The notes below the pieces were generated by a model. It was not told the origin of the DNA. It saw only the letters and a list, made by a program, of their open reading frames with translations, and did not search any database. Positions 47,408 through 55,720 of a stretch of 64,000 nt of DNA are shown here, piece by piece. The translations under genes and the position numbers were made by a program. Origin of the DNA: Flavobacterium sp. SH_e (GTDB taxonomy: Bacteria > Bacteroidota > Bacteroidia > Flavobacteriales > Flavobacteriaceae); the NCBI RefSeq assembly GCF_025717045.1, contig NZ_JAOVZN010000006.1:1277540-1341539 (forward strand), read 5' to 3'. Position 1 is the stretch's first letter. The number at the start of each line of letters is the position of its first letter.

Positions 47408-49111
47408 TTACCCCATCAATTCCACAAATTTAAACTCGCCGTCAACAACAACTTTAGTTAAACCGTGTTTAGATAAGTTTTTCATAGAAGCATCCCATTT
47501 TTTACCGCTTAAGTTAGCTGTAATTTTTAGTTGCGTCAAATCCATTCTATTTTCATTTTTTGTAAGCAAATCAATGATGAATTTTTCTTCGTCAGAAAGT
47601 TCGATCTGAGCTTGTTTTTTTTCCGGACGCATTTGCGGGAACAATAAAACTTCTTGAATAGAAGCATTATTAGTTAAATACATAATCAAACGATCCATTC
47701 CAATTCCCATTCCAGAAGTAGGAGGCATACCGTACTCAAGCGCTCTTAAGAAATCTTCGTCGATAATTCCGTTTGCTTCATCATCACCTTTTTCAGAAAG
47801 GCGCATTTGATCTTCAAAACGCTCTCTTTGGTCAATTGGGTCGTTTAATTCAGAATATGCATTTGCGATTTCTTTACCGCAAACCATTAATTCAAAACGC
47901 TCAGTCAAATCTGGATTATCGCGGTGCTCTTTACAAAGCGGAGACATTTCTTTTGGATAATCTGTAATGAAAGTTGGCTGAATATAATTTCCTTCACATT
48001 TTGCTCCGAAAATCTCATCGATCAATTTTCCTTTACCCATTGTTTCGTCAACCTCGATTCCCATTCCTCTTGCAGCTTCAAACAATTCTTGCTCTGTTTT
48101 TCCAGAAATATCAAAACCTGTAAAATGTTTGATAGAATCGGTCATTGTAACGCGTGCATAAGGCGCTTTAAAGTTGATTTTGTGCTCGCCAAAAGTAACT
48201 TCGCTTGTACCATTTACAGCAATTGCACAGTGCTCCAATAAGCCTTCAGCAAAATCCATCATCCAGTTGTAGTCTTTGTAAGCTACATATATTTCCATTG
48301 CAGTAAATTCAGGATTGTGCGTTCTGTCCATTCCTTCGTTACGGAAGTTTCTAGAGAACTCATAAACACCTTCAAATCCACCAACAATTAATCTTTTTAA
48401 GTATAACTCATTCGCAATACGCATGTAAAGCGGAATATCAAGTGAGTTATGGTGCGTAATAAATGGTCTAGCTGAAGCTCCACCAGGAATTGATTGTAAA
48501 ACCGGAGTATCTACTTCAAGATATCCTGCATTGTTAAAATACTCTCTCATTGCAGTGAACAATTTAGTTCTCTTAAGGAAAGTTTCTTTAACCTGAGGAT
48601 TAACCGTTAAATCTACATAGCGCATTCTATAACGTAATTCAGCGTCATTGAAAGCATCGTGCACTTTTCCGTCTTCGTCAACTTTTGGTAAAGGCAACGG
48701 ACGTAATGTTTTACTCAAGAAAGTAAAACCAGTTACACGAATACATTTTGCACCCACTTGTGTAGTAAACAATTCACCTTCAATACCAATAAAATCTCCT
48801 AAGTCGGTTAATTTTTTGAATACTTGGTTATATAAAGTTTTATCGTCACCTTCGCACAAAACATCACGATTCACGTACAATTGAATACGGCCTTCGCTGT
48901 CTTGTAATTCAGCAAAACAAGCTTTACCTTGATCACGAACACTCATCAAACGTCCTGCAACGATAACCTTCTTACCTTCCTCAAAAGTTTCCTTTATCTG
49001 CTTCGAAGTATGATTTACAGGAAAAAGATTAGCTGGATAAGGATTGATTCCCAGATTGCGTAAGTTTTGAAGTTTTTCTCTTCTGATGATTTCTTGTTCT
49101 GATAATGCCAT
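47408..49111 (-). CDS. lysS: Lysine--tRNA ligase
   Basis: 567 residues from the ATG at 49111 (MALSEQEIIRREKLQNLR); the frame extends to 49159, but that part lies upstream of the likely promoter at 49137-49144. N-terminal OB-fold anticodon-binding domain, then a class II catalytic domain: motif 2 FRNEGMDRTHNPEFT and motif 3 GMGIGMDRLIMYL. About 60 residues longer than E. coli LysS because of a C-terminal extension (from about 505), commonly seen in Bacteroidota. It charges tRNA-Lys in the cytoplasm. Confidence 0.97.
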   Translation of the reverse strand: MALSEQEIIRREKLQNLRNLGINPYPANLFPVNHTSKQIKETFEEGKKVIVAGRLMSVRDQGKACFAELQDSEGRIQLYVNRDVLCEGDDKTLYNQVFKKLTDLGDFIGIEGELFTTQVGAKCIRVTGFTFLSKTLRPLPLPKVDEDGKVHDAFNDAELRYRMRYVDLTVNPQVKETFLKRTKLFTAMREYFNNAGYLEVDTPVLQSIPGGASARPFITHHNSLDIPLYMRIANELYLKRLIVGGFEGVYEFSRNFRNEGMDRTHNPEFTAMEIYVAYKDYNWMMDFAEGLLEHCAIAVNGTSEVTFGEHKINFKAPYARVTMTDSIKHFTGFDISGKTEQELFEAARGMGIEVDETMGKGKLIDEIFGAKCEGNYIQPTFITDYPKEMSPLCKEHRDNPDLTERFELMVCGKEIANAYSELNDPIDQRERFEDQMRLSEKGDDEANGIIDEDFLRALEYGMPPTSGMGIGMDRLIMYLTNNASIQEVLLFPQMRPEKKQAQIELSDEEKFIIDLLTKNENRMDLTQLKITANLSGKKWDASMKNLSKHGLTKVVVDGEFKFVELMG

Positions 49112-49136
49112 TTTTTGTGCTATTTTTTTAAGTGTG

Positions 49137-49144
49137 CAAAGATA
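49137..49144 (-). promoter_or_regulatory. Promoter -7 element of lysS
   Basis: Minus-strand TATCTTTG fits TAnnTTTG, 25 bp upstream of the chosen ATG, and decides the start. Confidence 0.5.
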
Positions 49145-49219
49145 AAGAAAAGAATGCAAATTTTAGAATGCAGTTTTTAGATTTTTTGAAGCATCAATTT
49201 ATTGGTTTTCAATCACCTT

Positions 49220-49292
49220 TAGTCCCGCTATCCGCTTGTATCTTTTCCTCCCTAAAGAAGGGAGAAAAAGGATACCGCTTCTATCGGGGCTA
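49220..49292. repeat. Hairpin repeat with CCCG...CGGGG ends
   Basis: A long imperfect hairpin: TAGTCCCG (49220-49227) against CGGGGCTA (49285-49292), inner stems TATC...GATA, and CTCCCT against AGGGAG around AAAGA. It lies between divergent lysS and a lipoprotein gene. I recall similar elements as frequent intergenic repeats in Flavobacterium genomes. Confidence 0.65.
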
Positions 49293-49393
49293 GATTAGAC
49301 TATTTTGTTTTTATTAGACCTTCTATATTGTAAGAAATTAAATTAAAAACAGATTATCTTAGCAACTCAAAACATCAGAACCTTCTTTAAAAA

Positions 49394-50119
49394 ATGAAAT
49401 ATTTATCAAGCTTATTAATTCTAATTTTATTTGCAAGTTGTCAAATTACCGAAACAATCACGATTAATCCAGACGGAAGCGGGAATATCGAAGTCGTCCA
49501 GCTTCGAGAAGAAAATAATTATATGCAATTGGCAGGGGAAGAATATGGTAAAGAAAATATTTTTCAGGATACGACTTATGTTTTTAAAGATTATATCGAT
49601 AAATACAATGAAAACTTCATAAGATATCAGCCAGAAGAACAGCAGCTATTTCAAAAATATGCCAATGTGAAAGCACATTTAAAAAAGAGTTCTTTTGAGA
49701 AAGAATACAAAACGGAATTTTTTCTTCATTTCAATAAAGCATCAGAAATTCCAGATTTATTTAAGACAGAAGATTATGCGTCTGACATTCAGCATAATTA
49801 CGCTTTGACGGCAGAAAATCATTATTTCAGAATCTCATATAATTTTGATGATAAAGTTTTCAAACGCACAGTTTCAATTATAAGCACACGAGAATTTGAA
49901 AAGGCAAAAGCAGATTCCGAAAAATTCAAAGAAAAATATGGCTCTTCAAAACTGGCACAATCGTATGTTTTAAAATATCATTTTTCTCGAAACATAAAAT
50001 CAGTTTCAAACTCAAAATCGGTTATAAGTTCAGATAAAAAATCTTTGACCTTAGAATTTCAGCTTATTGATTGTTTAAAAGATCCAGAAAGCACCAATCT
50101 AGAAGTCATTTTAGAATAA
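49394..50119 (+). CDS. Lipoprotein, paralogue of the 50216 gene
   Basis: 241 residues. Lipoprotein signal MKYLSSLLILILFASC. The start of the mature part, QITETITINPDGSGNIEV, matches TFTENITINDNGTGKFSV in the next gene, and both end with a similar strand region (SYVLKYHFSRNIKSVSNSKS; SYIVKYHFPKKIKKVSNPTA). The two are therefore paralogues of unknown function, with a beta-rich body and a helical middle. Separated by 96 bp, including an octamer-repeat fragment (50145-50182). Confidence 0.75.
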   Translation: MKYLSSLLILILFASCQITETITINPDGSGNIEVVQLREENNYMQLAGEEYGKENIFQDTTYVFKDYIDKYNENFIRYQPEEQQLFQKYANVKAHLKKSSFEKEYKTEFFLHFNKASEIPDLFKTEDYASDIQHNYALTAENHYFRISYNFDDKVFKRTVSIISTREFEKAKADSEKFKEKYGSSKLAQSYVLKYHFSRNIKSVSNSKSVISSDKKSLTLEFQLIDCLKDPESTNLEVILE

Positions 50120-50144
50120 AAAGGTTTGTCGGTTTTTTAATAAA

Positions 50145-50182
50145 CTTAGTAACTTAAAATCTCGGAGCCTTAGCGCCTTAAA
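50145..50182. repeat. Octamer repeat fragment
   Basis: CTTAGTAA, CTTAAAAT, CTCGGAGC, CTTAGCGC, CTTAAAAA: period 8, a single arm of the type seen at 11361-11407. Confidence 0.6.
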
Positions 50183-50190
50183 AAAGTTCG

Positions 50191-50198
50191 TATATTTG
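50191..50198 (+). promoter_or_regulatory. Candidate -7 element before the second lipoprotein
   Basis: TATATTTG matches TAnnTTTG, 17 bp before the ATG at 50216; the short distance leaves only about 10 nt of leader. Confidence 0.4.
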
Positions 50199-50215
50199 AT
50201 AAAAAATTGTAAACG

Positions 50216-50965
50216 ATGAAATTATATAAATTACTTAGTTTTTCTTTTCTATTAGCAACATTAACAAGCTGCACTTTTACTGAAAACATTACAATTAATG
50301 ATAACGGAACTGGAAAGTTCTCTGTCGACATGGATGGTTCTGCATTAATGGAAATGGCTGGTGATCAAATCGCAGGTCAAATGGGAGACGCTAAAAAAGA
50401 TATTGATACTACTTTTACTTTTAAACAAGTATTTGAAGAGAAAAAAGACAGTATCGCTAAGTTGTCGCCAGAAACACAGAAAGAGCTTAAAAAACTCGAG
50501 AATTTCATAGTATCTACAAAAATGAGTTCCGAGAAAAAGCAGTTTCTAATGACAATGGCAACTGATTTTAAAAATGTAAACGAACTTCAAGATATTTTAC
50601 AAACTTTAAGCACATTCCAAAAATTAGAAGGAGGTGCAGCAGCAAATCCGCTTGGGAGCGGTTTTGGAGATAATGGCAGTAAATTAAGTTATTCTTATGA
50701 CGGAAAGAAATTTACACGAAAAGCAGTTATCGACCAGCAGAAAAAGGCAGCAAAAGCAAAAGATTCTGCTGGAGATATGTCTAAAATGATGTTTGCTTCA
50801 TCTAGTTATATCGTAAAATACCATTTTCCAAAAAAAATAAAGAAAGTCTCTAACCCAACGGCTTTATTTAGCGACGATCGCAAATCGATTACAATTCAAT
50901 ACACTTTTACGGATTATATGGAGAATCCTGACAAACTAAACTTTGACGTTGAGTTTGAAAAATAA
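50216..50965 (+). CDS. Lipoprotein, paralogue of the 49394 gene
   Basis: 249 residues. Lipoprotein signal MKLYKLLSFSFLLATLTSC, followed by a beta strand segment ENITINDNGTGKFSVDM, a helical middle (MEMAGDQIAGQMGDAKKD) and a C-terminal strand region parallel to that of the upstream paralogue. The function is unknown. It lies 5 bp upstream of lipB, close enough for cotranscription and translational coupling; whether this reflects function is not known. Confidence 0.75.
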   Translation: MKLYKLLSFSFLLATLTSCTFTENITINDNGTGKFSVDMDGSALMEMAGDQIAGQMGDAKKDIDTTFTFKQVFEEKKDSIAKLSPETQKELKKLENFIVSTKMSSEKKQFLMTMATDFKNVNELQDILQTLSTFQKLEGGAAANPLGSGFGDNGSKLSYSYDGKKFTRKAVIDQQKKAAKAKDSAGDMSKMMFASSSYIVKYHFPKKIKKVSNPTALFSDDRKSITIQYTFTDYMENPDKLNFDVEFEK

Positions 50966-50970
50966 TTAAA

Positions 50971-51669
50971 ATGAATAAAAAAATCCAACTTCAGGATCTG
51001 GGAAAAAGAGATTATAAATCGACTTGGGAATATCAAGAAGAAATTTTTAAGGACATTGTCGATTTAAAAATCAAGAACAGAAGAGAAGAACTTGATCTGC
51101 CAACACCAAATTATTTATTATTTGTTGAGCATCCGCACGTTTATACTTTAGGAAAAAGTGGCGATCTTGAAAACTTGTTATTAAACGAAAAACAATTAGA
51201 AGCCAAAGGAGCGACTTTTTATAAAATCAACCGTGGCGGTGATATTACATATCATGGGCCCGGGCAAATTGTAGGTTATCCGATACTTGATTTAGAAAAT
51301 TTCTTTACCGATATTCATAAATACTTGCGTTTTTTAGAAGAATCAATTATTCTAACTTTAGCAGAATACGGCTTAGAATCGGGCAGGAGCGAAGGAGAAA
51401 CTGGAGTTTGGCTTGGCGTTGGAACTCCGTTTGCACGCAAAATCTGTGCAATGGGTGTTCGTGCTTCACGCTGGGTTACCATGCATGGATTTGCCTTAAA
51501 CGCAAATGTCGATTTAGGATATTTTGACAATATTATTCCTTGCGGTATTCGCGGAAAAGGCGTCACATCATTAAACGTCGAACTTGGCGTAGAAAAAGTA
51601 GATGAAGAAGAAGTAAAAGCAAAAATCATCAAACATTTAAAAGAGCTATTTGAAGCTGAATTTGTTTAA
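50971..51669 (+). CDS. lipB: Lipoyl(octanoyl) transferase
   Basis: 232 residues. LipB motifs: FVEHPHVYTLGKSGD, RGGDITYHGPGQIVGYPI, the catalytic Lys in RKICAMGVRAS (about 157) and catalytic Cys in IPCGIRGKGVTSLN (about 191). It moves octanoate from acyl carrier protein to the lipoyl domains of 2-oxoacid dehydrogenases, the first step of lipoate assembly. It is preceded by a lipoprotein gene at 5 bp and followed by a strong terminator (51687-51724). Confidence 0.96.
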   Translation: MNKKIQLQDLGKRDYKSTWEYQEEIFKDIVDLKIKNRREELDLPTPNYLLFVEHPHVYTLGKSGDLENLLLNEKQLEAKGATFYKINRGGDITYHGPGQIVGYPILDLENFFTDIHKYLRFLEESIILTLAEYGLESGRSEGETGVWLGVGTPFARKICAMGVRASRWVTMHGFALNANVDLGYFDNIIPCGIRGKGVTSLNVELGVEKVDEEEVKAKIIKHLKELFEAEFV

Positions 51670-51686
51670 ATAACCTTCTAAAAATA

Positions 51687-51724
51687 TAAACCGTTTCAAG
51701 TTTTTTTGAGACGGTTTTTTTATT
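51687..51724 (+). terminator. lipB terminator
   Basis: AACCGTTTCAAG and TTGAGACGGTT pair (one G-T step) around a T-rich loop, then a T-run. Confidence 0.8.
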
Positions 51725-51892
51725 TTCTTCCAATAAAATAAGACTATTTCAAGATAAACGAAGTATATTCTTTCTCTAAATGGGATTTCAATATTTAGAT
51801 AGAAAGCTGTTTTTTTCTAAAATTATATTCAAAAGTTTTAAAAAGTATTTGGCAAAAGTTAAGATTTTGAAAGGATGGCAAATTGCGCAACT

Positions 51893-51926
51893 TTTGTAAT
51901 TCCCGCCAGTATTTATGCTAAATTTG
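51893..51926 (+). promoter_or_regulatory. Promoter (-33 and -7) of the SnoaL-like gene
   Basis: TTTG at 51893-51896 and TAAATTTG at 51919-51926, 22 bp apart, close to the Bacteroidota arrangement TTTG - 19 to 21 bp - TAnnTTTG. The rest of the 300-bp gap (51670-51969) holds only the lipB terminator and AT-rich sequence. Confidence 0.55.
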
Positions 51927-51969
51927 AAACATTACTAATAAAGTTTAATCAAATCTAATTTCATTGCTT

Positions 51970-52821
51970 ATGAGAAAAATCTACTTATTATGTTTTCTTT
52001 TTATTCTTAATGGTCTTTTTGCTCAAAAGAAAGATAAATTATATCCGATTACGGTTTATGAAAAAGTGTGGCAGGAAAAAAATAGTGATGCCAGATTAAA
52101 ACTAATTAAATTGATTTGGTTAGAAGACAGTACTTTTGAAGATCCGTCTGCATCTACAAAAGGAATTGTCGCATTTAATAATGTTATTAACGAATTTTAC
52201 AAAAAGAATCCTGATGCAGTTTTAACCTCGGGAGCCAAAATTGTAAAAGACAATTATGTAACCTGGGAATGGAAAGTTCTTGATTCTAAAAACAATCTTA
52301 TAATGGCTGGCCGCGATTTTGCACGTTTAAATGGCAAAGGGCAAGTAAGTAAAATTATTGGTTTTTGGGATAAAGGAGCATCTCTATCTGAAGCGGATAT
52401 TTTGAAAAACTTAGAAGCTGATAATTTAAAAGTAGTAGCAAAATATTACGAAAGCCTTTTTAAAACAAGAGATTTTGATGCTTTGGCTACTGTAGTGGCA
52501 GATGGCGCAGTTTACAGTCAAGCTACAGGTTTGCCTTACGGAGGTACCTATACAGGTTTTAGCGAATGGACTAAAATGTTCACAAAATCGACAGAGTTTT
52601 TTGATTTGCAAATAGAGAAAGAACCAACTTATTTTAGCGATGCTTCTAAAAATGAAGTTATCATTTATTTTACAATAAGCTGCAAAGCTAAAAAATCGGG
52701 TAAAACAATGTCAGTTCCAATTTCAGAACATTTCGATTTGAAAGATGGAAAAATTACGGCAGTAAGACCTTTTTATTACGATACAAAACAATTTGCTGAG
52801 TTTTTAAAAAGTAAAAAGTAA
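51970..52821 (+). CDS. Exported SnoaL/NTF2-like protein (two tandem units)
   Basis: 283 residues from the ATG at 51970 (the TTG at 51964 is unlikely). Signal peptide about 1-19 (ends GLFAQ). The body has two halves of NTF2-like character: VWQEKNSDARLKLIKLIW...TWEWKVLD in the first, and YYESLFKTRDFDALATVVAD...SEHFDLKDGKITAVRPFYYD in the second. Such domains form cone-shaped pockets and include isomerases and many binding proteins; no catalytic residue can be assigned. Its 3' end runs into an AAAAAGT microrepeat and a terminator at 52830-52863. Confidence 0.8.
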   Translation: MRKIYLLCFLFILNGLFAQKKDKLYPITVYEKVWQEKNSDARLKLIKLIWLEDSTFEDPSASTKGIVAFNNVINEFYKKNPDAVLTSGAKIVKDNYVTWEWKVLDSKNNLIMAGRDFARLNGKGQVSKIIGFWDKGASLSEADILKNLEADNLKVVAKYYESLFKTRDFDALATVVADGAVYSQATGLPYGGTYTGFSEWTKMFTKSTEFFDLQIEKEPTYFSDASKNEVIIYFTISCKAKKSGKTMSVPISEHFDLKDGKITAVRPFYYDTKQFAEFLKSKK

Positions 52822-52829
52822 AAAGTAAA

Positions 52830-52863
52830 TAAAAAACGACCTAATTATTTAGGTCGTTTTTTA
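52830..52863. terminator. Bidirectional terminator between the SnoaL-like gene and rnhB
   Basis: ACGACCTAA and TTAGGTCGT (9 bp) around TTAT, with A-run and T-run on either side. Confidence 0.85.
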
Positions 52864-53526
52864 TTAAAACAAATCGAGTTCTAACTGTTCTGGTAAAAGT
52901 CTAAAACTCATTCTATGGTATTTTGTCGTTCCAAATTCTTTGATAGCTTCGCGATGCTCTTTGGTTGGATATCCTTTATTTTGTTTCCAATTATACATCG
53001 GAAATTCTTCATGAATTTGATCCATATATTCATCGCGATACGTTTTAGCTAAAATAGATGCTGCGGCAATACTCAAATATTTCCCGTCGCCTTTTATAAT
53101 ACTTTGATTCGGAATCGATTTTAATAACGTGATTTCATCAGACGTAAATTGTTTTCCAAAAGTATTTTTAAGTCCAAGTTTTGCATTTAAAGCGCGATTT
53201 CCATCGACAATAATGAATTCTGGAATATGTTTTAACTTCAAAATGCATTCTTGCATTCCTTTCATCGAAGCATTAAGAATATTTATTTCGTCAATTTCAT
53301 CTGGAAATAAATGAGTAACAGCATAACACAAAGCTTCTTTTTCTATAATAGGTCTTAAAAGAGCTCTTGCTTTTTCTGATAATTGCTTACTGTCATTTAA
53401 AATTGCATTTTCAAAATGTTCTGGTAAAATTATAGCAGCGGCAGTAACCGGACCAGCGAGACAGCCTCTGCCAGCTTCGTCAGTTCCAGTTTCTAAAACA
53501 AATCCTGAGAAATTTTTTTCGAGCAT
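52864..53526 (-). CDS. rnhB: Ribonuclease HII
   Basis: 220 residues. Type 2 RNase H: catalytic Asp16 and Glu17 in GTDEAGRGCLAGPV, the third acid in FIIVDGNRAL, and the C-terminal MYNWKQNKGYPTKEHREAI, in line with the family. It cuts RNA in RNA-DNA hybrids and starts removal of single ribonucleotides from DNA. The start at 53526 gives a short N terminus (MLEKNFSG), normal for Bacteroidota. Monocistronic, with a shared terminator at its 3' end. Confidence 0.96.
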   Translation of the reverse strand: MLEKNFSGFVLETGTDEAGRGCLAGPVTAAAIILPEHFENAILNDSKQLSEKARALLRPIIEKEALCYAVTHLFPDEIDEINILNASMKGMQECILKLKHIPEFIIVDGNRALNAKLGLKNTFGKQFTSDEITLLKSIPNQSIIKGDGKYLSIAAASILAKTYRDEYMDQIHEEFPMYNWKQNKGYPTKEHREAIKEFGTTKYHRMSFRLLPEQLELDLF

Positions 53527-53645
53527 TTTTTAGGTTTTTAATAACAAATTCGATGAAATTTTCAGCAAAAATATTCGTTTTCGTACTGTCAGCCAAGGCA
53601 ATTGTATAAAATGAACTGTTTTTTTCTTTATTTGTTTTTATAATT

Positions 53646-53653
53646 TACCTTTG
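53646..53653 (+). promoter_or_regulatory. Candidate -7 element of the putative porin gene
   Basis: TACCTTTG fits TAnnTTTG, 41 bp before the ATG at 53695. Confidence 0.45.
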
Positions 53654-53694
53654 CTTAGCAAATTTGTCAAAATAAATTTATACAAAGCCATCAA

Positions 53695-55680
53695 ATGAGA
53701 ATATTCATTTTTCTATATCTATTAGTTGTACCAACTTTATTGTTTTCTCAAGAAAAAAAACCTGCTCCTAAAAGTAATTTAGATATGAATACGGAATATT
53801 CTAGTGTTACAGATACCGTAAAGAAGAAAAAACAAAAAATAGCAACAATTGATCAGTATAAAATTGTTACGCTAGAACACGATACGATTTATGTAGATAC
53901 GTCTCTGACTATTAAAAGTGCTTACAGGCAAAATCATCTAAGAAAAGATCTTTTTGGACTTCAGGAATTTTCTAATATCGGACAACCTTTAAATACATTA
54001 CAGTATAGTTTGACTAGTTTTTCGCCATATCCAGAAATTGGTTTCAGTGGAAAACATTCTAATTACATGCAAGCAGATCAAATAAGATATTATTCTGCAG
54101 CAACACCGTTTACAGAATTGTTTTTTAATACAACAATTAATAAAGGGCAAAATGTAGATTCTTTTATAACATTAAACGTTTCTAAAAACCTTAATTTCTC
54201 AATCGCATATAAAGGTTTAAGATCTGAAGGAGACTATAACAATCAATTGGTTAGTGCTGGAAATTTCAGAATGACAGCAAGTTATGCTACAACCAGCCGA
54301 CGTTATGCCATTAATGCTCATTATACCTACCAAGATATTATGAACGAAGAAAATGGCGGGATTACAAACGATTCAAATTTTGAAAGCGATAATCAGGATT
54401 ATAAAAACCGACAAAGATTGCAAGTTTATTTAACTGATGCAGAATCGATGTTAAAAGGGAGAAGATTGTTTTTCGATCATGCATTTAGGGTAAATCCAAA
54501 AGATGGAAGCAATAATTTATACATAACGCACCAGTTTAATTACGAAAACAAAGGGTACGAATATAAACAGCCAACGATAATTTCTACAGTTACAGATGAC
54601 GATAACGTAAGTACACGTATACAGCGTTTCGGCGATTCGTATGTAACCAGCAACATGAACGACCATACTAAATATGAACGACTTTATAACAAAGTTGGAG
54701 CGGCCTATGAAAATTCGCTTTTAGGGAAGTTTATATTTTTTGTAGACGATTACAGATCAAACTACAAGTATGAGCGAATTATTGTTGATAGTTTAGGAAA
54801 TGCAGTTCCGGACAATTTGTATTTACAGTTCAATAATTTTGGTGCGCAGTATGAATATCAGAAAAACAAGTGGAATGGTAGATTTTTGTATTCAAGATCA
54901 ATTACAAATCAGTCGCTTTCAGATTTAGATGCTAAGTTGAGATACGATATGAGCGATAAAATTAAATTTGATTTTAGATATCGCAACATCAACAAACTGC
55001 CAAATAATAATTATAATTTGTATCAAAGTAGTTGGATTTCATACAATTGGTCAAACGATTTTAAAAATGAAAAAATTAACTCGCTTAGTGCCGAAATTAC
55101 AACACCTTGGTTAACAGGACAAGTTCAATATACAGTATTGAAAGATCATCTGTATTTTACAGATGCCGCAAACGATGAGCAAAAGGCAAGCGGTGAGCAA
55201 ATAGTGAAGCCATTTCAATATGGAAATGTGATTAATTATTTGGAAATAAAAGCTAGCCGTGAATTCAAATTTGGAAAATTTGCATTAGATAATACACTTT
55301 TATACCAAAAAGTAGATCAGTCAGATTTAATCTTAAATGTGCCTGATTTTGTGACAAGAAATACATTTTATTATTCAAATCATTTCTTTAAAAAGGCATT
55401 ATACATGCAAACAGGACTTGTATTTAATTATCTTACCAAATATTATGGGGATGATTATAATCCTGTTATTGCTGAATTTTTTGTACAGCAAGAGAAAAAA
55501 ACAGGCGGTTTTGCAACATTCGATTTTTTCATAAATGCTAGAATCCGTCAAACTCGCTTTTATTTAAAAGCAGAACATTTTAATGCTTTGTTCTCGCAAA
55601 GTAATTATTATGCAGCGCCACACGATCCTTATCGTGATTTTGTCTTGCGTTTTGGTTTAGTTTGGAATTTCTTCCAATAA
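53695..55680 (+). CDS. Putative porin (large beta-barrel outer-membrane protein)
   Basis: 661 residues. Signal peptide about 1-19 (ends LLFSQ), then a Lys/Pro-rich linker with KKKKQK, and from about 70 onward a long alternating aromatic/polar beta pattern ending FVLRFGLVWNFFQ, with a terminal aromatic pair typical of outer-membrane barrels. It matches the Bacteroidota putative porin family in layout. There is no plug domain or TonB box, so passive or unknown transport. It lies 40 bp upstream of the cystathionine beta-synthase gene and may be cotranscribed. Confidence 0.85.
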   Translation: MRIFIFLYLLVVPTLLFSQEKKPAPKSNLDMNTEYSSVTDTVKKKKQKIATIDQYKIVTLEHDTIYVDTSLTIKSAYRQNHLRKDLFGLQEFSNIGQPLNTLQYSLTSFSPYPEIGFSGKHSNYMQADQIRYYSAATPFTELFFNTTINKGQNVDSFITLNVSKNLNFSIAYKGLRSEGDYNNQLVSAGNFRMTASYATTSRRYAINAHYTYQDIMNEENGGITNDSNFESDNQDYKNRQRLQVYLTDAESMLKGRRLFFDHAFRVNPKDGSNNLYITHQFNYENKGYEYKQPTIISTVTDDDNVSTRIQRFGDSYVTSNMNDHTKYERLYNKVGAAYENSLLGKFIFFVDDYRSNYKYERIIVDSLGNAVPDNLYLQFNNFGAQYEYQKNKWNGRFLYSRSITNQSLSDLDAKLRYDMSDKIKFDFRYRNINKLPNNNYNLYQSSWISYNWSNDFKNEKINSLSAEITTPWLTGQVQYTVLKDHLYFTDAANDEQKASGEQIVKPFQYGNVINYLEIKASREFKFGKFALDNTLLYQKVDQSDLILNVPDFVTRNTFYYSNHFFKKALYMQTGLVFNYLTKYYGDDYNPVIAEFFVQQEKKTGGFATFDFFINARIRQTRFYLKAEHFNALFSQSNYYAAPHDPYRDFVLRFGLVWNFFQ

Positions 55681-55720
55681 AAACTTACTAATTAGAACCA
55701 CATATTAAACTTAAATAAAA

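Noticed and set aside
49112..49159. Extended lysS N terminus
   Set aside because: The added 16 residues lie upstream of or across the TATCTTTG promoter element and do not belong to the LysS family start.
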